Shown piece by piece: positions 1 to 8,276 of a stretch of 64,000 bases of DNA. A model generated the notes under the pieces. The model worked only from the letters and a program-made list of their open reading frames with translations. It had not been told where the DNA came from and did no database searches. The DNA comes from an uncultured Phascolarctobacterium sp. Lineage in GTDB: Bacteria > Bacillota > Negativicutes > Acidaminococcales > Acidaminococcaceae. Position 1 is the first letter of the stretch. Each line of letters begins with the position of its first letter. The translations under genes were made by a program, and so were the position numbers. The stretch spans positions 109,189-173,188 of the forward strand of contig UQLS01000003.1 in NCBI GenBank assembly GCA_900541915.1. Direction: 5' to 3'.

Positions 1-58
1 GAACTATCCTGCAGCTTTCACATTGTTCTTTTTTGATATCTTTCTTTTCTGTTTCCAT
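1..58 (-). CDS. Hypothetical protein, N-terminal fragment (runs off the window)
   Basis: Nineteen codons are visible from an ATG at 58, reading M-E-T-E-K-K-D-I-K-K-E-Q-C-E-S-C-R-I-V before the window edge. An AGGATAAG stretch just upstream, overlapping the stop codon of the flippase gene, can serve as ribosome binding site, so the two genes are probably co-transcribed. The start is lysine/glutamate rich and carries a Cys-x-x-Cys pair. Too little is present to assign a family. Confidence 0.5.
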   Translation of the reverse strand, partial: METEKKDIKKEQCESCRIV

Positions 59-62
59 TTTC

Positions 63-1679
63 TTATCCTTTAAAATACCCGAAGCGTTGTCCTAAACGCA
101 GCATTCTTGCACCTACAAAAGGAATATTCTCCATATCCTCCTGATGCAGGCCACCGCAGGCAATCAGCGCCAACGCATAAGACGGCACAGCCGCTATCAT
201 GGCAACTAAAATAGCCCAGGCACCCCAGCCGCCGCAGAAATACAGAACGCCATAAATAACTGCCCCCATTACACCGGATGCAGCCAAAGGTTTTAATAAA
301 TTACCAGCTGACAGATGATAACCGGTAAATTTATAAATAAAACACATATTGATAATCGCAGCTACAGCAAAATCTGCCACCGTCGCCATAGAAGCACCTT
401 TAACGCCTAAAGACGGTACCGCAGTCAAGGTCCAGCTCAAAACTACCTTAACTACACCGGCTAAAATCATATTGATTACCGGTATGGAAGTTTTGCCAAG
501 CCCCTGCAGAATACCTGTACTGATCTGATGCAGACCTAAAAACAAGATGCCCACACTCATTGTCTGAATAGCAGCTGCAGCACCCGGCGCATTATAAATC
601 AGCGCTGCTACTTTTTCTGCCAGGAAATACAGGCCCATAAAACATGGACAGGTAATAATCATGGCAACCCTAAACGCAATTTTAATCTTTTCTCGAATAG
701 CCTCCAAGTTACCGAGAGCTCTTGATTCAGAAATAGAAGGAACCAAGCTGATCGTCATAGCTGCGGTAAAGATTGCTGCAAGATTAACCAGCGGCACTGC
801 CATGCCAGTAAGATAGCCGAAAAGTTCCGTTGCCGTTCTGACGCTGAAGCCGGCTGCCTCCAAACGCTGCGGCACAATTAAAAGGTCAAGATTAGCACCA
901 ATGGGCAGCATTAAGCTTGAAAGCGATACAGGCAGTGCCAGACGCAGCATTCTTTTAATAATATGCCAGGCACCCTCAACCTCAGCAGTATCATCCTGCG
1001 CCGCAATTTCCGCATGCAGTTTGCGTTTAAGCCGTCTGTAAAACCACATCAGCACCAGCAGAGCACAGAAGGCACCTACACCGGCACCCATGCTTGCACC
1101 GCCTGCTGCATAAGCCAAACCATAAGGCAGCAGCAAATCTGCAAAAATCAGCATAGTGAAAACGCGCATCAGCTGCTCTACTATTTCCGAAACTGCGGTC
1201 GGCGTCATAATCTGCCAACCCTGCAAATAACCACGGAAGCTGGCCAGGAAGGTTACAAAAAATACAGCCGGCGCCAGTGCAATAATAGAGTAATAAGCAC
1301 GTCCGTCGCGAATAAAATTATTATCAATTAACCAGCCGGCACCAAAGAACAGGGCCGAAGAAAAAATCAGACCGCTGACCAGCAATAGCCGCAAAGAAAC
1401 ACTGAATACCCGCTTGGCACCGCGATAATCCTTATTAGCCAGCTTTTCAGCCGTAATAATAGAAATAGCTACCGGTATGCCTGCAGAAGAAACAGTAATT
1501 GCCATCAGATAAATGGGAAAACCCATCTGATACAGGCCAATGCCCTCACCGCCTAAAACACGTGATAAGATAATCCAGTTTAATGAACCGATTACTTTTA
1601 CCACAATACTGGAAGCAGTAAGAATCAGCGTTCCCTTGAGAAATTTTTTATTATCATTATTAGCCGTAGTCTCGCTCAT
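63..1679 (-). CDS. Polysaccharide/lipid flippase of the SpoVB/MurJ (MVF) family
   Basis: This 538-residue protein is hydrophobic over almost all its length, with about 14 predicted membrane segments, the length and pattern of the MVF/MATE-like flippases that include SpoVB and MurJ. The N-terminal stretch (residues 12-60: GTLILTASSIVVK, SRVLGGEGIGLYQM) is typical of SpoVB-like 'putative polysaccharide biosynthesis protein' members. Such proteins move lipid-linked precursors across the inner membrane; the substrate cannot be read from sequence. The ATG at 1679 follows AAAGGCGG. A further gene begins 4 bases past its stop. MurJ, SpoVB or a polysaccharide exporter are all possible roles; the family call is firm. 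Confidence 0.85.
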   Translation of the reverse strand: MSETTANNDNKKFLKGTLILTASSIVVKVIGSLNWIILSRVLGGEGIGLYQMGFPIYLMAITVSSAGIPVAISIITAEKLANKDYRGAKRVFSVSLRLLLVSGLIFSSALFFGAGWLIDNNFIRDGRAYYSIIALAPAVFFVTFLASFRGYLQGWQIMTPTAVSEIVEQLMRVFTMLIFADLLLPYGLAYAAGGASMGAGVGAFCALLVLMWFYRRLKRKLHAEIAAQDDTAEVEGAWHIIKRMLRLALPVSLSSLMLPIGANLDLLIVPQRLEAAGFSVRTATELFGYLTGMAVPLVNLAAIFTAAMTISLVPSISESRALGNLEAIREKIKIAFRVAMIITCPCFMGLYFLAEKVAALIYNAPGAAAAIQTMSVGILFLGLHQISTGILQGLGKTSIPVINMILAGVVKVVLSWTLTAVPSLGVKGASMATVADFAVAAIINMCFIYKFTGYHLSAGNLLKPLAASGVMGAVIYGVLYFCGGWGAWAILVAMIAAVPSYALALIACGGLHQEDMENIPFVGARMLRLGQRFGYFKG

Positions 1680-1782
1680 ATAATCCGCCTTTAAATTTAG
1701 ATATACATAGATATTATCCTATTTTTCACATCTTTTTACAAGTATTTTAAAGCTTTTGTAAAATAACTGACACTTATTATTC

Positions 1783-1810
1783 TTGCATAAAATTTTTAGT
1801 ATGTTAAAAT
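1783..1810 (+). promoter_or_regulatory. Promoter of the outer-membrane protein gene
   Basis: A TTGCAT -35 at 1783-1788 and TAAAAT -10 at 1805-1810 are separated by 16 bases and lie about 35 bases before the start codon. Seen in sequence only. Confidence 0.45.
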
Positions 1811-1846
1811 AAAAAACGAAATATTTAAAGTAAAGGAATGAAAACT

Positions 1847-2455
1847 ATGAAGAAAATTTATGCAGTACTCCTTGCCAGCGCTGTTATTACAGCAGGTCTA
1901 TCTACCGCCGCCTACGCTTCTCCGCTGAAAAGCTACGAGCCAGGCAAAGTAGCTATTGATGCTGGTATCACTCTTCCTTCCAGCATTGAAGGCGACAATT
2001 ACAAAATGAGCAAATCTGACAGCACCTATCTGGGCGCCACCGTAGGTCTGGGCAGCAATACTGCTCTTAACTACAGATGGGATAATTTCAAAGCTGACGA
2101 AGGCAAAACCCGTACCCAGCAGCTGAACCTCATGTATAAACTGCTTCCCAATCTTTCTGCGTATGCAGGCTATCTGAATGCTGATACCAGCACTGACCAT
2201 ATGGGCGGACACAACAACAATTCCGGTCAGATTGGTTTACAGGCTCAGTTTGAATTGCCGCTGCTCTTCACAGTATGGGGCAATGTTGGTTACGGCGATA
2301 AAAACAAATCCTATGAAATCGGTGTAAGCAAACCCATCCTTAATAATGTAGAATTGAATCTCTCCTATTATGACCACAAATTCCAGGAAGCTCTTGGCGA
2401 TGACGGCGATATGAAAGCCAGAGGCGTCAACATGGGCGTAACCGTAAAATTCTAA
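1847..2455 (+). CDS. Exported outer-membrane beta-barrel protein
   Basis: The 202-residue protein starts with a classical Sec signal peptide (about 24 residues ending A-A-Y-A). The rest is rich in alternating polar/hydrophobic strands with Gly, Tyr and Asn, and the last residues are V-T-V-K-F: a C-terminal aromatic, the recognition signal for outer-membrane beta-barrel assembly. It resembles small YfaZ/opacity-type porin-like proteins, although I cannot name the family securely. AAAGGA at 1832-1837 is 9 bases from this ATG and only 0 bases from the ATG at 1838, so 1847 is preferred. The gene is monocistronic, with its own promoter and terminator. It is the best evidence here that the host has an outer membrane. 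Confidence 0.75.
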   Translation: MKKIYAVLLASAVITAGLSTAAYASPLKSYEPGKVAIDAGITLPSSIEGDNYKMSKSDSTYLGATVGLGSNTALNYRWDNFKADEGKTRTQQLNLMYKLLPNLSAYAGYLNADTSTDHMGGHNNNSGQIGLQAQFELPLLFTVWGNVGYGDKNKSYEIGVSKPILNNVELNLSYYDHKFQEALGDDGDMKARGVNMGVTVKF

Positions 2456-2464
2456 TAAAATTAC

Positions 2465-2495
2465 AGCACGTGCCAAACGGCACGTGTTTTATTTT
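2465..2495 (+). terminator. Rho-independent terminator
   Basis: The stem CACGTGCC / GGCACGTG with an AAAC loop (2467-2486) is followed by a T-rich tail, directly after the outer-membrane protein gene. Confidence 0.85.
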
Positions 2496-2507
2496 TATTT
2501 TTTGTAA

Positions 2508-2552
2508 TAAATAATAATTATTGTTGACGAATCATTTGAAGTATGCTATTAT
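2508..2552 (+). promoter_or_regulatory. Promoter of reverse rubrerythrin, with an overlapping AT-rich dyad
   Basis: TTGACG (2524-2529) and TATTAT (2547-2552) are 17 bases apart, a strong sigma-A type promoter. Just upstream and overlapping the -35 lies an AT dyad, AATAATAATTATTGTT, which resembles the Fur/PerR class of operator. A PerR-type peroxide control would suit a rubrerythrin, but that regulator is an inference; no PerR/Fur gene is in the window. Confidence 0.55.
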
Positions 2553-2630
2553 ATGAAATGTCAAGGATACATCAACTAAGATGTGCAATTAAAATTCAAA
2601 TATTAAGATAATAATATGGAGGGATACTCA

Positions 2631-3173
2631 ATGAAAAAATTCGTTTGTCAAGTATGTGGTTATGTATATGAAGGCGAAGCAGCTCCGGAATACTGCCCGC
2701 AATGTAAAGCTCCTGCTTCCAAATTCACCGAAATGTCCGGCGAAATGAGCTGGGCTGCTGAACACGTAGTAGGTATTGCAGCTGACGTTCCTGAAGATAT
2801 CAAAGCTGACCTGCGCGCTAACTTCAACGGCGAATGCAGCGAAGTTGGTATGTACCTGGCTATGAGCCGTGTTGCTTTCCGTGAAGGCTATCCTGAAATC
2901 GGCCTGTACTGGGAAAAAGCTGCTTTTGAAGAAGCAGAACATGCAGCTAAATTCGCTGAACTGCTGGGTGAAGTTGTAACCCCGTCTACCAAAAAGAACC
3001 TTGAAATGCGTGTAGAAGCTGAAAACGGTGCAACCGCTGGTAAAGCTGATCTGGCAAAACGCGCTAAAGCTCTCAACCTGGATGCAATCCATGACACCGT
3101 TCATGAAATGGCTCGCGACGAAGCTCGTCACGGCAAAGCATTCGAAGGTCTGCTGAAACGCTATTTCGCATAA
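2631..3173 (+). CDS. rbr: Reverse rubrerythrin (NADH peroxidase-type)
   Basis: The 180-residue protein has an N-terminal rubredoxin domain (Cys6, Cys9, Cys22 and Cys25 for one iron) followed by a ferritin-like four-helix diiron domain with EEAEH and DEARH metal-ligand motifs and an early Glu in [11 protein letters not shown]. Rubredoxin first is the 'reverse' arrangement, known in anaerobic clostridia and relatives, where the protein reduces hydrogen peroxide (and oxygen) in the cytoplasm with electrons from NADH via a reductase. GGAGGG at 2618-2623 lies 7 bases before the ATG at 2631; the in-frame ATG at 2616 would place that site inside the gene. It stands alone with its own promoter and terminator. 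Confidence 0.93.
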   Translation: MKKFVCQVCGYVYEGEAAPEYCPQCKAPASKFTEMSGEMSWAAEHVVGIAADVPEDIKADLRANFNGECSEVGMYLAMSRVAFREGYPEIGLYWEKAAFEEAEHAAKFAELLGEVVTPSTKKNLEMRVEAENGATAGKADLAKRAKALNLDAIHDTVHEMARDEARHGKAFEGLLKRYFA

Positions 3174-3186
3174 TAAATCCTTAACT

Positions 3187-3225
3187 AAAAACTCCGTCAT
3201 CTTGAAGATGACGGAGTTTTTGTTT
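3187..3225. terminator. Bidirectional terminator between rbr and the M48 protease gene
   Basis: A 13-bp stem (AAACTCCGTCATC / GATGACGGAGTTT) with a five-base loop carries T-runs on both sides, serving two convergent genes. Confidence 0.88.
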
Positions 3226-3236
3226 TTCATTTATAA

Positions 3237-4307
3237 TTATTTTTTCTTTTTAGCTTTGGCATTAGCATCGTTAGCATTAGCCACAGCTGCCCATTGTCTT
3301 AATAAATCTGTGCAGGCTGCCGCATAATTTCCGGCAGTACCAAAAGCTCCTGCTTCTTGGCTGTATACAGTCAGCAGCTGAATATCGTCATAGTAGATAT
3401 GAGCATAACTGCCGTTATCATATACTACAAAATAGTCGGGATTGACAACGCCGCGCTGCCGCACAGTCCATAAACTTCCGGCAAGCAAGTAAGCGCGGTA
3501 TTTAGCTTTATTGCTGCCGATGCTGCGGCTGATATTAAAGCGCCAGTCCCCTTCACATACATAGGCATGGTCATCATCCTCAATAACTACATCAGGATGT
3601 ACATCAAGCTTATCAATAAGCTTCATTACTCTTTTTACACGTTCTTCCGGCTCCGGGTGGCTGGAAAAAAGGCCATAGCCGGGATTTCCCTGCTGAGCAG
3701 CCAAATCATCCAGCTTATTTAAGGTAATAATCATGCTGTAGGGATTGTAACCTGCTTTAACAGTATTATAAAAACCTTCTTTATCTGCGCCGCGTTCATC
3801 TGTACGGCTGTAGCCCGCAAACAAAGCCTGCTGGGCCATCTGTACCAGACCAAGCGCCTCTCCGCGTGTTACTGCCAGCAGTACAAGCGTAGTCAGCATC
3901 TGTTTTTCTATCTGATGGACCGTATGCTTTTCCACTACGTGACCTATTTCATGGCCCAAAACACCTGCCAGTTCTGCATCAGTCGGCATGTAGTCAGTCA
4001 AACCTTTAAACACATAGATAAATCCGCCCGGGCAGGCTAAAGCATTAACTTCGTTGCTGTTCAAAACTTTAAAGGAATACTCAATATCCTGCCGTCCGCA
4101 GACACTTACCAGCTTCTGCCCTATCCTGTTCACCCTTGCCTGCAACTCTTCATCCTGTACTACCCCATACTGAGCTTCCAGCTGCATAGCTGTTTCGCGT
4201 CCCATTTCAATTTCCTGCTGCTGGCTAATGATGCCGGCTTCAGTAGACGGTGCAAATCCTAAAAGCAGGCAGCAGACAAATAATACAGTTAAAAATATCT
4301 TTTTCAT
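3237..4307 (-). CDS. Exported M48-family metalloprotease
   Basis: The protein has 356 residues with a Sec signal peptide (about residues 1-24, ending T-E-A). The zinc-binding HEIGH motif is at residues 119-123, and the third ligand is probably the Glu in DERGADKEG further on, as in M48 peptidases (BepA/LoiP/YcaL type). In diderms these act in the periplasm on misassembled outer-membrane proteins, which would fit this host. The C-terminal ~150 residues are not recognisable. A good GGAGG precedes the ATG at 4307. It follows the CoA-transferase gene by 12 bases and is likely co-transcribed with it, without obvious functional link. Confidence 0.85.
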   Translation of the reverse strand: MKKIFLTVLFVCCLLLGFAPSTEAGIISQQQEIEMGRETAMQLEAQYGVVQDEELQARVNRIGQKLVSVCGRQDIEYSFKVLNSNEVNALACPGGFIYVFKGLTDYMPTDAELAGVLGHEIGHVVEKHTVHQIEKQMLTTLVLLAVTRGEALGLVQMAQQALFAGYSRTDERGADKEGFYNTVKAGYNPYSMIITLNKLDDLAAQQGNPGYGLFSSHPEPEERVKRVMKLIDKLDVHPDVVIEDDDHAYVCEGDWRFNISRSIGSNKAKYRAYLLAGSLWTVRQRGVVNPDYFVVYDNGSYAHIYYDDIQLLTVYSQEAGAFGTAGNYAAACTDLLRQWAAVANANDANAKAKKKK

Positions 4308-4319
4308 AATGCCTCCTTA

Positions 4320-5462
4320 CTAGATAATCTTCTGCTCGAAAAATTCAGCAATTTCCTTCTCATTATAACCAAGTTCAGTCAGTATTTCTTTGGTATGCTC
4401 ACCTAATAAGGGAGCACGGCGCCGTACCGAAGCCTGCTGCTCTGAAAATTTAACAGGAGCCCCTACATATCTTATGCTGCCTAAATCGCTGTCTTCCTCT
4501 ATCAACAGCTTCTGCTGCTCGGTTAATTCGCTTTGCAGTGCCTCCTGCAAGGAACATACCGGTGTTACGCAAAATTCTTCATCGCCAATAAGCTGCAGCC
4601 ATTCCTGCTGAGTATGCTCTGCTATTTTAGCGGCAATAATTTGTTTCATTTCCTGCTCATGGGCAAAGTCATACTGTCTTTCTGTAAGCTCCTCGCACCC
4701 AATCAAACTGCAGAAGCGCTGCCAAAATTTCGGTTCAATAGTTCCAACTGTTAGGTAACGATTATCTTTCGTACGATAAATATTATAATAATGTGCGGTA
4801 CGGCCAAATTCAGCTGCTCCAGTTTCTTCGCTGCCCCAACGGCTGCTGATGCCTGTTACCTGCATGCTTAGCGCCGTAGCAAAAAGGCTGACATCAAGAT
4901 GTTGACCACTGCCTGTACGTTCACGGGCTAATAAAGCCATACATACAGCACTTAAAGCATTCAAGCCGCTGCCTATGGCAGAAACCTGTACCTCCGGCAC
5001 ACAGGCTCCGCCGGTATCATCCAAAGAGTTAAGCCCTGCCAGCCCCACTACATTAAGATCATGCGCAGGCTTATGACAATGCTGTCCAAAACCCGTGATA
5101 GAGCAATAGACTAAGCGTGGATTAAGTGCATGCACTGTTTCATAATCAAGGCCATAACGCGCCAGATATCCGGGTCTGAAACCCTCTAAAAATACATCCG
5201 CATCCTGCAAAAGTTTTAAGAGTATTTCCTGACCCTGCTTTTGACGGATATCTACAGCAAGCCCGCGTTTATTTCTGTTCAGCATCAGATGCCAATAGCT
5301 CATCCCAGGAGCTTTTTCCGGAAAGAAGTTTCTCGTACTGTCTCCCTTTACATCCTCCACCTTGATAACTTCCGCCCCATAATCACCCAGCAGCATCCCG
5401 CAATATTGTCCGGGCAGCCACTTGGAAAAATCTATAACCTTAATACCTTCTAAAGCCTGCAT
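4320..5462 (-). CDS. CaiB/BaiF family CoA-transferase (alpha-methylacyl-CoA racemase-like)
   Basis: The 380-residue protein matches the type III CoA-transferase fold over its full length: the N-terminal VIDFSKWLPGQYCGMLLGDYGAE core, LNRNKRGLAVD near residue 62-71, and the GQHLDVSLF segment near 187-194. A His-Asp-Leu-Asn stretch near residue 134, followed by the Asp near 190, resembles the acid/base pair of the alpha-methylacyl-CoA racemase branch rather than formyl-CoA transferase. The cytoplasmic substrate is unknown; no acyl-CoA pathway gene is adjacent. GCGAGGT precedes the ATG at 5462. Confidence 0.82.
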   Translation of the reverse strand: MQALEGIKVIDFSKWLPGQYCGMLLGDYGAEVIKVEDVKGDSTRNFFPEKAPGMSYWHLMLNRNKRGLAVDIRQKQGQEILLKLLQDADVFLEGFRPGYLARYGLDYETVHALNPRLVYCSITGFGQHCHKPAHDLNVVGLAGLNSLDDTGGACVPEVQVSAIGSGLNALSAVCMALLARERTGSGQHLDVSLFATALSMQVTGISSRWGSEETGAAEFGRTAHYYNIYRTKDNRYLTVGTIEPKFWQRFCSLIGCEELTERQYDFAHEQEMKQIIAAKIAEHTQQEWLQLIGDEEFCVTPVCSLQEALQSELTEQQKLLIEEDSDLGSIRYVGAPVKFSEQQASVRRRAPLLGEHTKEILTELGYNEKEIAEFFEQKII

Positions 5463-5535
5463 AATCTGTACCTCGCCAATTAAAAGTGTTTCTTTTTAAA
5501 TTCTACAGAAAATCTTTTTCACCTGCAATTTTTTA

Positions 5536-5564
5536 TTGCACCCCTGCCAGCTAATGCTTATAAT
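5536..5564 (+). promoter_or_regulatory. Promoter of the thiW-arsR operon
   Basis: TTGCAC (5536-5541) and a perfect TATAAT (5559-5564) lie 17 bases apart, about 44 bases before the thiW start. No TPP riboswitch is seen between them and the gene. Confidence 0.7.
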
Positions 5565-5607
5565 AAAAGTTAAACTATCTTTTACTAATATGAAACGAGG
5601 TCTGTCC

Positions 5608-6105
5608 ATGCAGGTACGTAAACTTACTACGGCGGCACTGCTGATTGCCATAGGTACTTTAAGCGCTCATCTGGTCTATATCCCCGCCGGAGTTTCCAAA
5701 TGCTTTCCCGTGCAGCATGCTATAAATGTTTTGGCTGCAGTTATTCTGGGCCCTTTTTACAGTACTGCTATAGCTTTCATTATTTCCTGCCTGCGCAATA
5801 TGCTGGGCACTGGTTCACTGTTAGCCTTTCCCGGTAGTATGATAGGCGCATTGCTTGCAGGACTGGCTTTTGCCCGTTACCGTAATATTGCTGCAGCAAT
5901 GGCAGGAGAAATAATCGGCACCGGCCTGCTGGGCGGATTTGTAGCCTGGATAATAGCTTCTGTCGTGCTTGGCAGCAATGCTGCAGCCTGGTTCTTTATT
6001 CCGCCCTTTCTTGTAAGCACTGTCGGTGGCAGTATTATTGCCGGTCTGCTTATTAAGAGCGGTATTCTTAAACAAAGCCGTCTGAGCGGCGGAACGGATA
6101 AATAA
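5608..6105 (+). CDS. thiW: ECF transporter S component, ThiW family
   Basis: This integral membrane protein of 165 residues has about five hydrophobic segments. The GVSKCFPVQHAINVLAAVILGP and SMIGALLAGLAF regions are characteristic of ThiW, the substrate-binding S subunit of energy-coupling-factor importers assigned to the thiamine precursor hydroxyethylthiazole. The start at 5608 is 6 bases behind ACGAGGT; an upstream in-frame ATG overlaps the promoter. There is no ECF A/T module here, so it would share the cell's common module. The operon contains a metal-type ArsR regulator and no thiamine gene or TPP riboswitch, which leaves the substrate open. Confidence 0.8.
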   Translation: MQVRKLTTAALLIAIGTLSAHLVYIPAGVSKCFPVQHAINVLAAVILGPFYSTAIAFIISCLRNMLGTGSLLAFPGSMIGALLAGLAFARYRNIAAAMAGEIIGTGLLGGFVAWIIASVVLGSNAAAWFFIPPFLVSTVGGSIIAGLLIKSGILKQSRLSGGTDK

Positions 6106-6106
6106 T

Positions 6107-6400
6107 ATGGACATCGGCATACTGATAAATTATATTCTTTACGCGCTGAGCGGCTTCTGCTTCGGCATCTTTGCTTCCCGCTACAGCGTACTTTCCTGTC
6201 TGAGAATTAAGGAACGCCTTGCTGCCTCCGGTCTGAGCGGATTAATAACAACACTGCCCCAGATTTTATTTTTGCTGGTCAGCTTTTTTATTTTTCCTGC
6301 CTGGTTTATCACCCGCACTCCTATCGGAGGCTTTTTCTACTGTGCAATACTGATTTACTTTTTCTCGCAGGGCTACAGAACATATATTAAAAACAGGTGA
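6107..6400 (+). CDS. Small membrane protein of unknown function between thiW and arsR
   Basis: This 97-residue protein has three hydrophobic stretches (about residues 5-24, 42-63 and 72-88) with a positively charged C-terminus (TYIKNR). Its ATG is one base past the thiW stop codon, and its stop lies just before the arsR ribosome binding site, so translation is coupled in a three-gene operon. I do not recognise a family. The placement suggests a partner of the ThiW importer or of the metal response, but nothing in the sequence proves it. Confidence 0.65.
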   Translation: MDIGILINYILYALSGFCFGIFASRYSVLSCLRIKERLAASGLSGLITTLPQILFLLVSFFIFPAWFITRTPIGGFFYCAILIYFFSQGYRTYIKNR

Positions 6401-6405
6401 AACCC

Positions 6406-6744
6406 ATGACTACTTCTCATCAGCATAATACAACTCTTCCCCTGCCGGGACACGAAAATGAAAAATATATTCTTCCCATGGCAGCCATCTTTAAAGTGCT
6501 CAGCGACCCTACACGCATTCGCATTCTGGCGCTTTTAGCACATCAGGAACTCTGCGTCAGCTGTATCGCCGAAGCACTGAACATGACTCATTCTGCTATT
6601 TCTCATCAGCTGCGTCTGCTGCGCTCTGCCAATCTGGTAAAATATACCAAGGACGGCAAAGAAGTTATTTACTCGTTGGATGATGAGCATGTATTAACAC
6701 TCTTCGATCAGGCACTTGACCACGTTAAGCATAAAGTAGAGTAA
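6406..6744 (+). CDS. ArsR/SmtB family metal-responsive repressor, CzrA-like
   Basis: The 112-residue winged-helix protein carries the SDPTRIRIL core and the recognition helix SAISHQLRLL. The helix alpha-5 residues Asp93, His95, His106 and His109 have exactly the spacing of the zinc/cobalt site of CzrA and SmtB (D-x-H-x10-H-x2-H). Cys50 and Cys53 occupy the ELCVxC position of the alpha-3 site. Such repressors leave DNA when Zn(II) or Co(II) binds. AGGTGA at 6395-6400 precedes the ATG at 6406; a GTG at 6397 is less likely. As last gene of the thiW operon it probably autoregulates it. Confidence 0.88.
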   Translation: MTTSHQHNTTLPLPGHENEKYILPMAAIFKVLSDPTRIRILALLAHQELCVSCIAEALNMTHSAISHQLRLLRSANLVKYTKDGKEVIYSLDDEHVLTLFDQALDHVKHKVE

Positions 6745-6747
6745 ACA

Positions 6748-6784
6748 AAAAGCTCTTCTGACATCAGTCAGAAGAGCTTTTCTT
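6748..6784. terminator. Bidirectional terminator
   Basis: AAGCTCTTCTGAC / GTCAGAAGAGCTT with an ATCA loop and T-runs on both sides separates the convergent arsR and lyase-like genes. Confidence 0.9.
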
Positions 6785-8276
6785 ATTTATTCTCGTTTAA
6801 CAAGGCAGCAAAATCTTTATTCAGTTTATTCTCTGCCTCCTGCTGACGTTTAACAGCCGCTTCTGTCCAGGCCTTATTACGCTGCAGCTCTTTATCACAC
6901 TGCTGCAGCATTTTAGCCATTTCTGCCGGCTGCGGTCCTCCCTTAACCGCTCTGGCAGCCACAATAGCCGCAGGATCAAGAGCTGCTTTAAATTCAGCTC
7001 TAGTCAGAGGCAGCATCGCCGGCAAGCTTTTATCCTTAGCCGCCAGCTGCAGATATATCTTCTGTGCCTCTTCGTAAGAAAAATCTGAAGGCGGGATATT
7101 ATTCTTACGGGCATAAGTTACTATTTCAGAAGCAAAGTGATGTCCAGTTCGGAAAGGAATCTGATATTTACGCATCATCAAATCGGCAATTTCCTGTGAA
7201 CAGGTCCAGTCCAGATTAAGTTCTGCCAGGCTGCGCTCAGGATCAATAACCAAAGCCTGTAAAATATGATCAAAATCACGCACAAGCTTAGCTGCATCCT
7301 TCAATAATGTTTCCGCCCCGGTCCTGCCATCCGGCATGCCAGCCGGAATATTATGAGCTCTGAACAATACCGTTGTTCCATCTCCCAACAGCATGGAAGC
7401 ATCTCTTCTTGCATTATTTAAAATACCAGGATTACGTTTTTGCGGCATGGCACTGGAAACATAAGTGTTGCCGCCGCCCTCACGCAAAATTATCCATGGA
7501 CGCGGCTGCGCATATTGCTGCATAATTTCTTCAATAAAACTGCCGATATGCAGCGCGATATTATTTGTTACCGCAGCTGCATCCGCCGCATTTTCAGAAG
7601 TATAAATCTGTCCAGCATCGTAAGTATTATAGGCAATACTGTCAAAGCCCAGATAACCTGCTATTCTATCCCTGTCAAGCGGCCAGCCGGTGCCGTTCAG
7701 TACTGTAGCTCCCATCGGCGAACGATTAAGTCTGCCATAATATTGCTGTAATCTTTGCGCATCACGCCCAAATGCATACGCATAGCCGAGCAGATAATGT
7801 CCCAGGCTGTTAGGCTGTGCTGCCACACCATTGGTATAGTTGGGAATAATAGTCGCTTGCTGCTGAGCAGCAAGTTTCAATAAAGTTGTCTGCATATCGT
7901 CCAGCGCTGCCGCAAGCTCCAGAGCCTGCTCGCGGCTCATGGCAAAATTCACTGTGCTCAGCATATCCTGACTGGAACGTCCTGCATGCAGCATGGTAAT
8001 TTCTTCGCTGCCATAAGTCTTAATCAGCAAGGGTTCAAAAGTAATTACCAAATTAGGGCGTGCACCGCCATTATCTCCGTCCTGCAAAACCTGTGCAATA
8101 CTTTTGGCAAAGCCTTGCCCCTGTTCTTTAGTCAGCAGACCTTGCTGCGTATTTATAACTGCTGTAGCCTTATTAATCTGTCCCAGCCAGTAAAAGTTGT
8201 CTTTTTCTGCTGCTTCTGCAGTCACAGCATTCATTGCCAACATTGCCAGAAATGCCAATATTCCAAACTTTTTCAT
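6783..8276 (-). CDS. Exported argininosuccinate lyase-like protein (fumarase/aspartase superfamily)
   Basis: This 497-residue protein starts with a Sec signal peptide (about residues 1-22, cut after A-E-A-A), unusual for a superfamily of cytoplasmic enzymes. Superfamily blocks are visible: HAGRSSQD at 97-104, a counterpart of the HTGRSRND block of argininosuccinate lyase, and the signature loop SSAMPQKRNPG at 274-284. At 147-155 the usual Thr-His-Leu-Gln motif reads Y-T-N-G-V-A-A-Q-P, so the conserved His is Asn149. It may use another substrate or have lost lyase activity. The ATG at 8276 overlaps the stop of the upstream binding-protein gene (TAATG), so the two are translationally coupled. 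The substrate is not known. Confidence 0.75.
   Translation of the reverse strand: MKKFGILAFLAMLAMNAVTAEAAEKDNFYWLGQINKATAVINTQQGLLTKEQGQGFAKSIAQVLQDGDNGGARPNLVITFEPLLIKTYGSEEITMLHAGRSSQDMLSTVNFAMSREQALELAAALDDMQTTLLKLAAQQQATIIPNYTNGVAAQPNSLGHYLLGYAYAFGRDAQRLQQYYGRLNRSPMGATVLNGTGWPLDRDRIAGYLGFDSIAYNTYDAGQIYTSENAADAAAVTNNIALHIGSFIEEIMQQYAQPRPWIILREGGGNTYVSSAMPQKRNPGILNNARRDASMLLGDGTTVLFRAHNIPAGMPDGRTGAETLLKDAAKLVRDFDHILQALVIDPERSLAELNLDWTCSQEIADLMMRKYQIPFRTGHHFASEIVTYARKNNIPPSDFSYEEAQKIYLQLAAKDKSLPAMLPLTRAEFKAALDPAAIVAARAVKGGPQPAEMAKMLQQCDKELQRNKAWTEAAVKRQQEAENKLNKDFAALLNENK

Noticed and set aside
2465..2488. CACGTG palindrome considered as a parS site
   Set aside because: It is the stem of a transcription terminator and lacks the 16-bp parS consensus.
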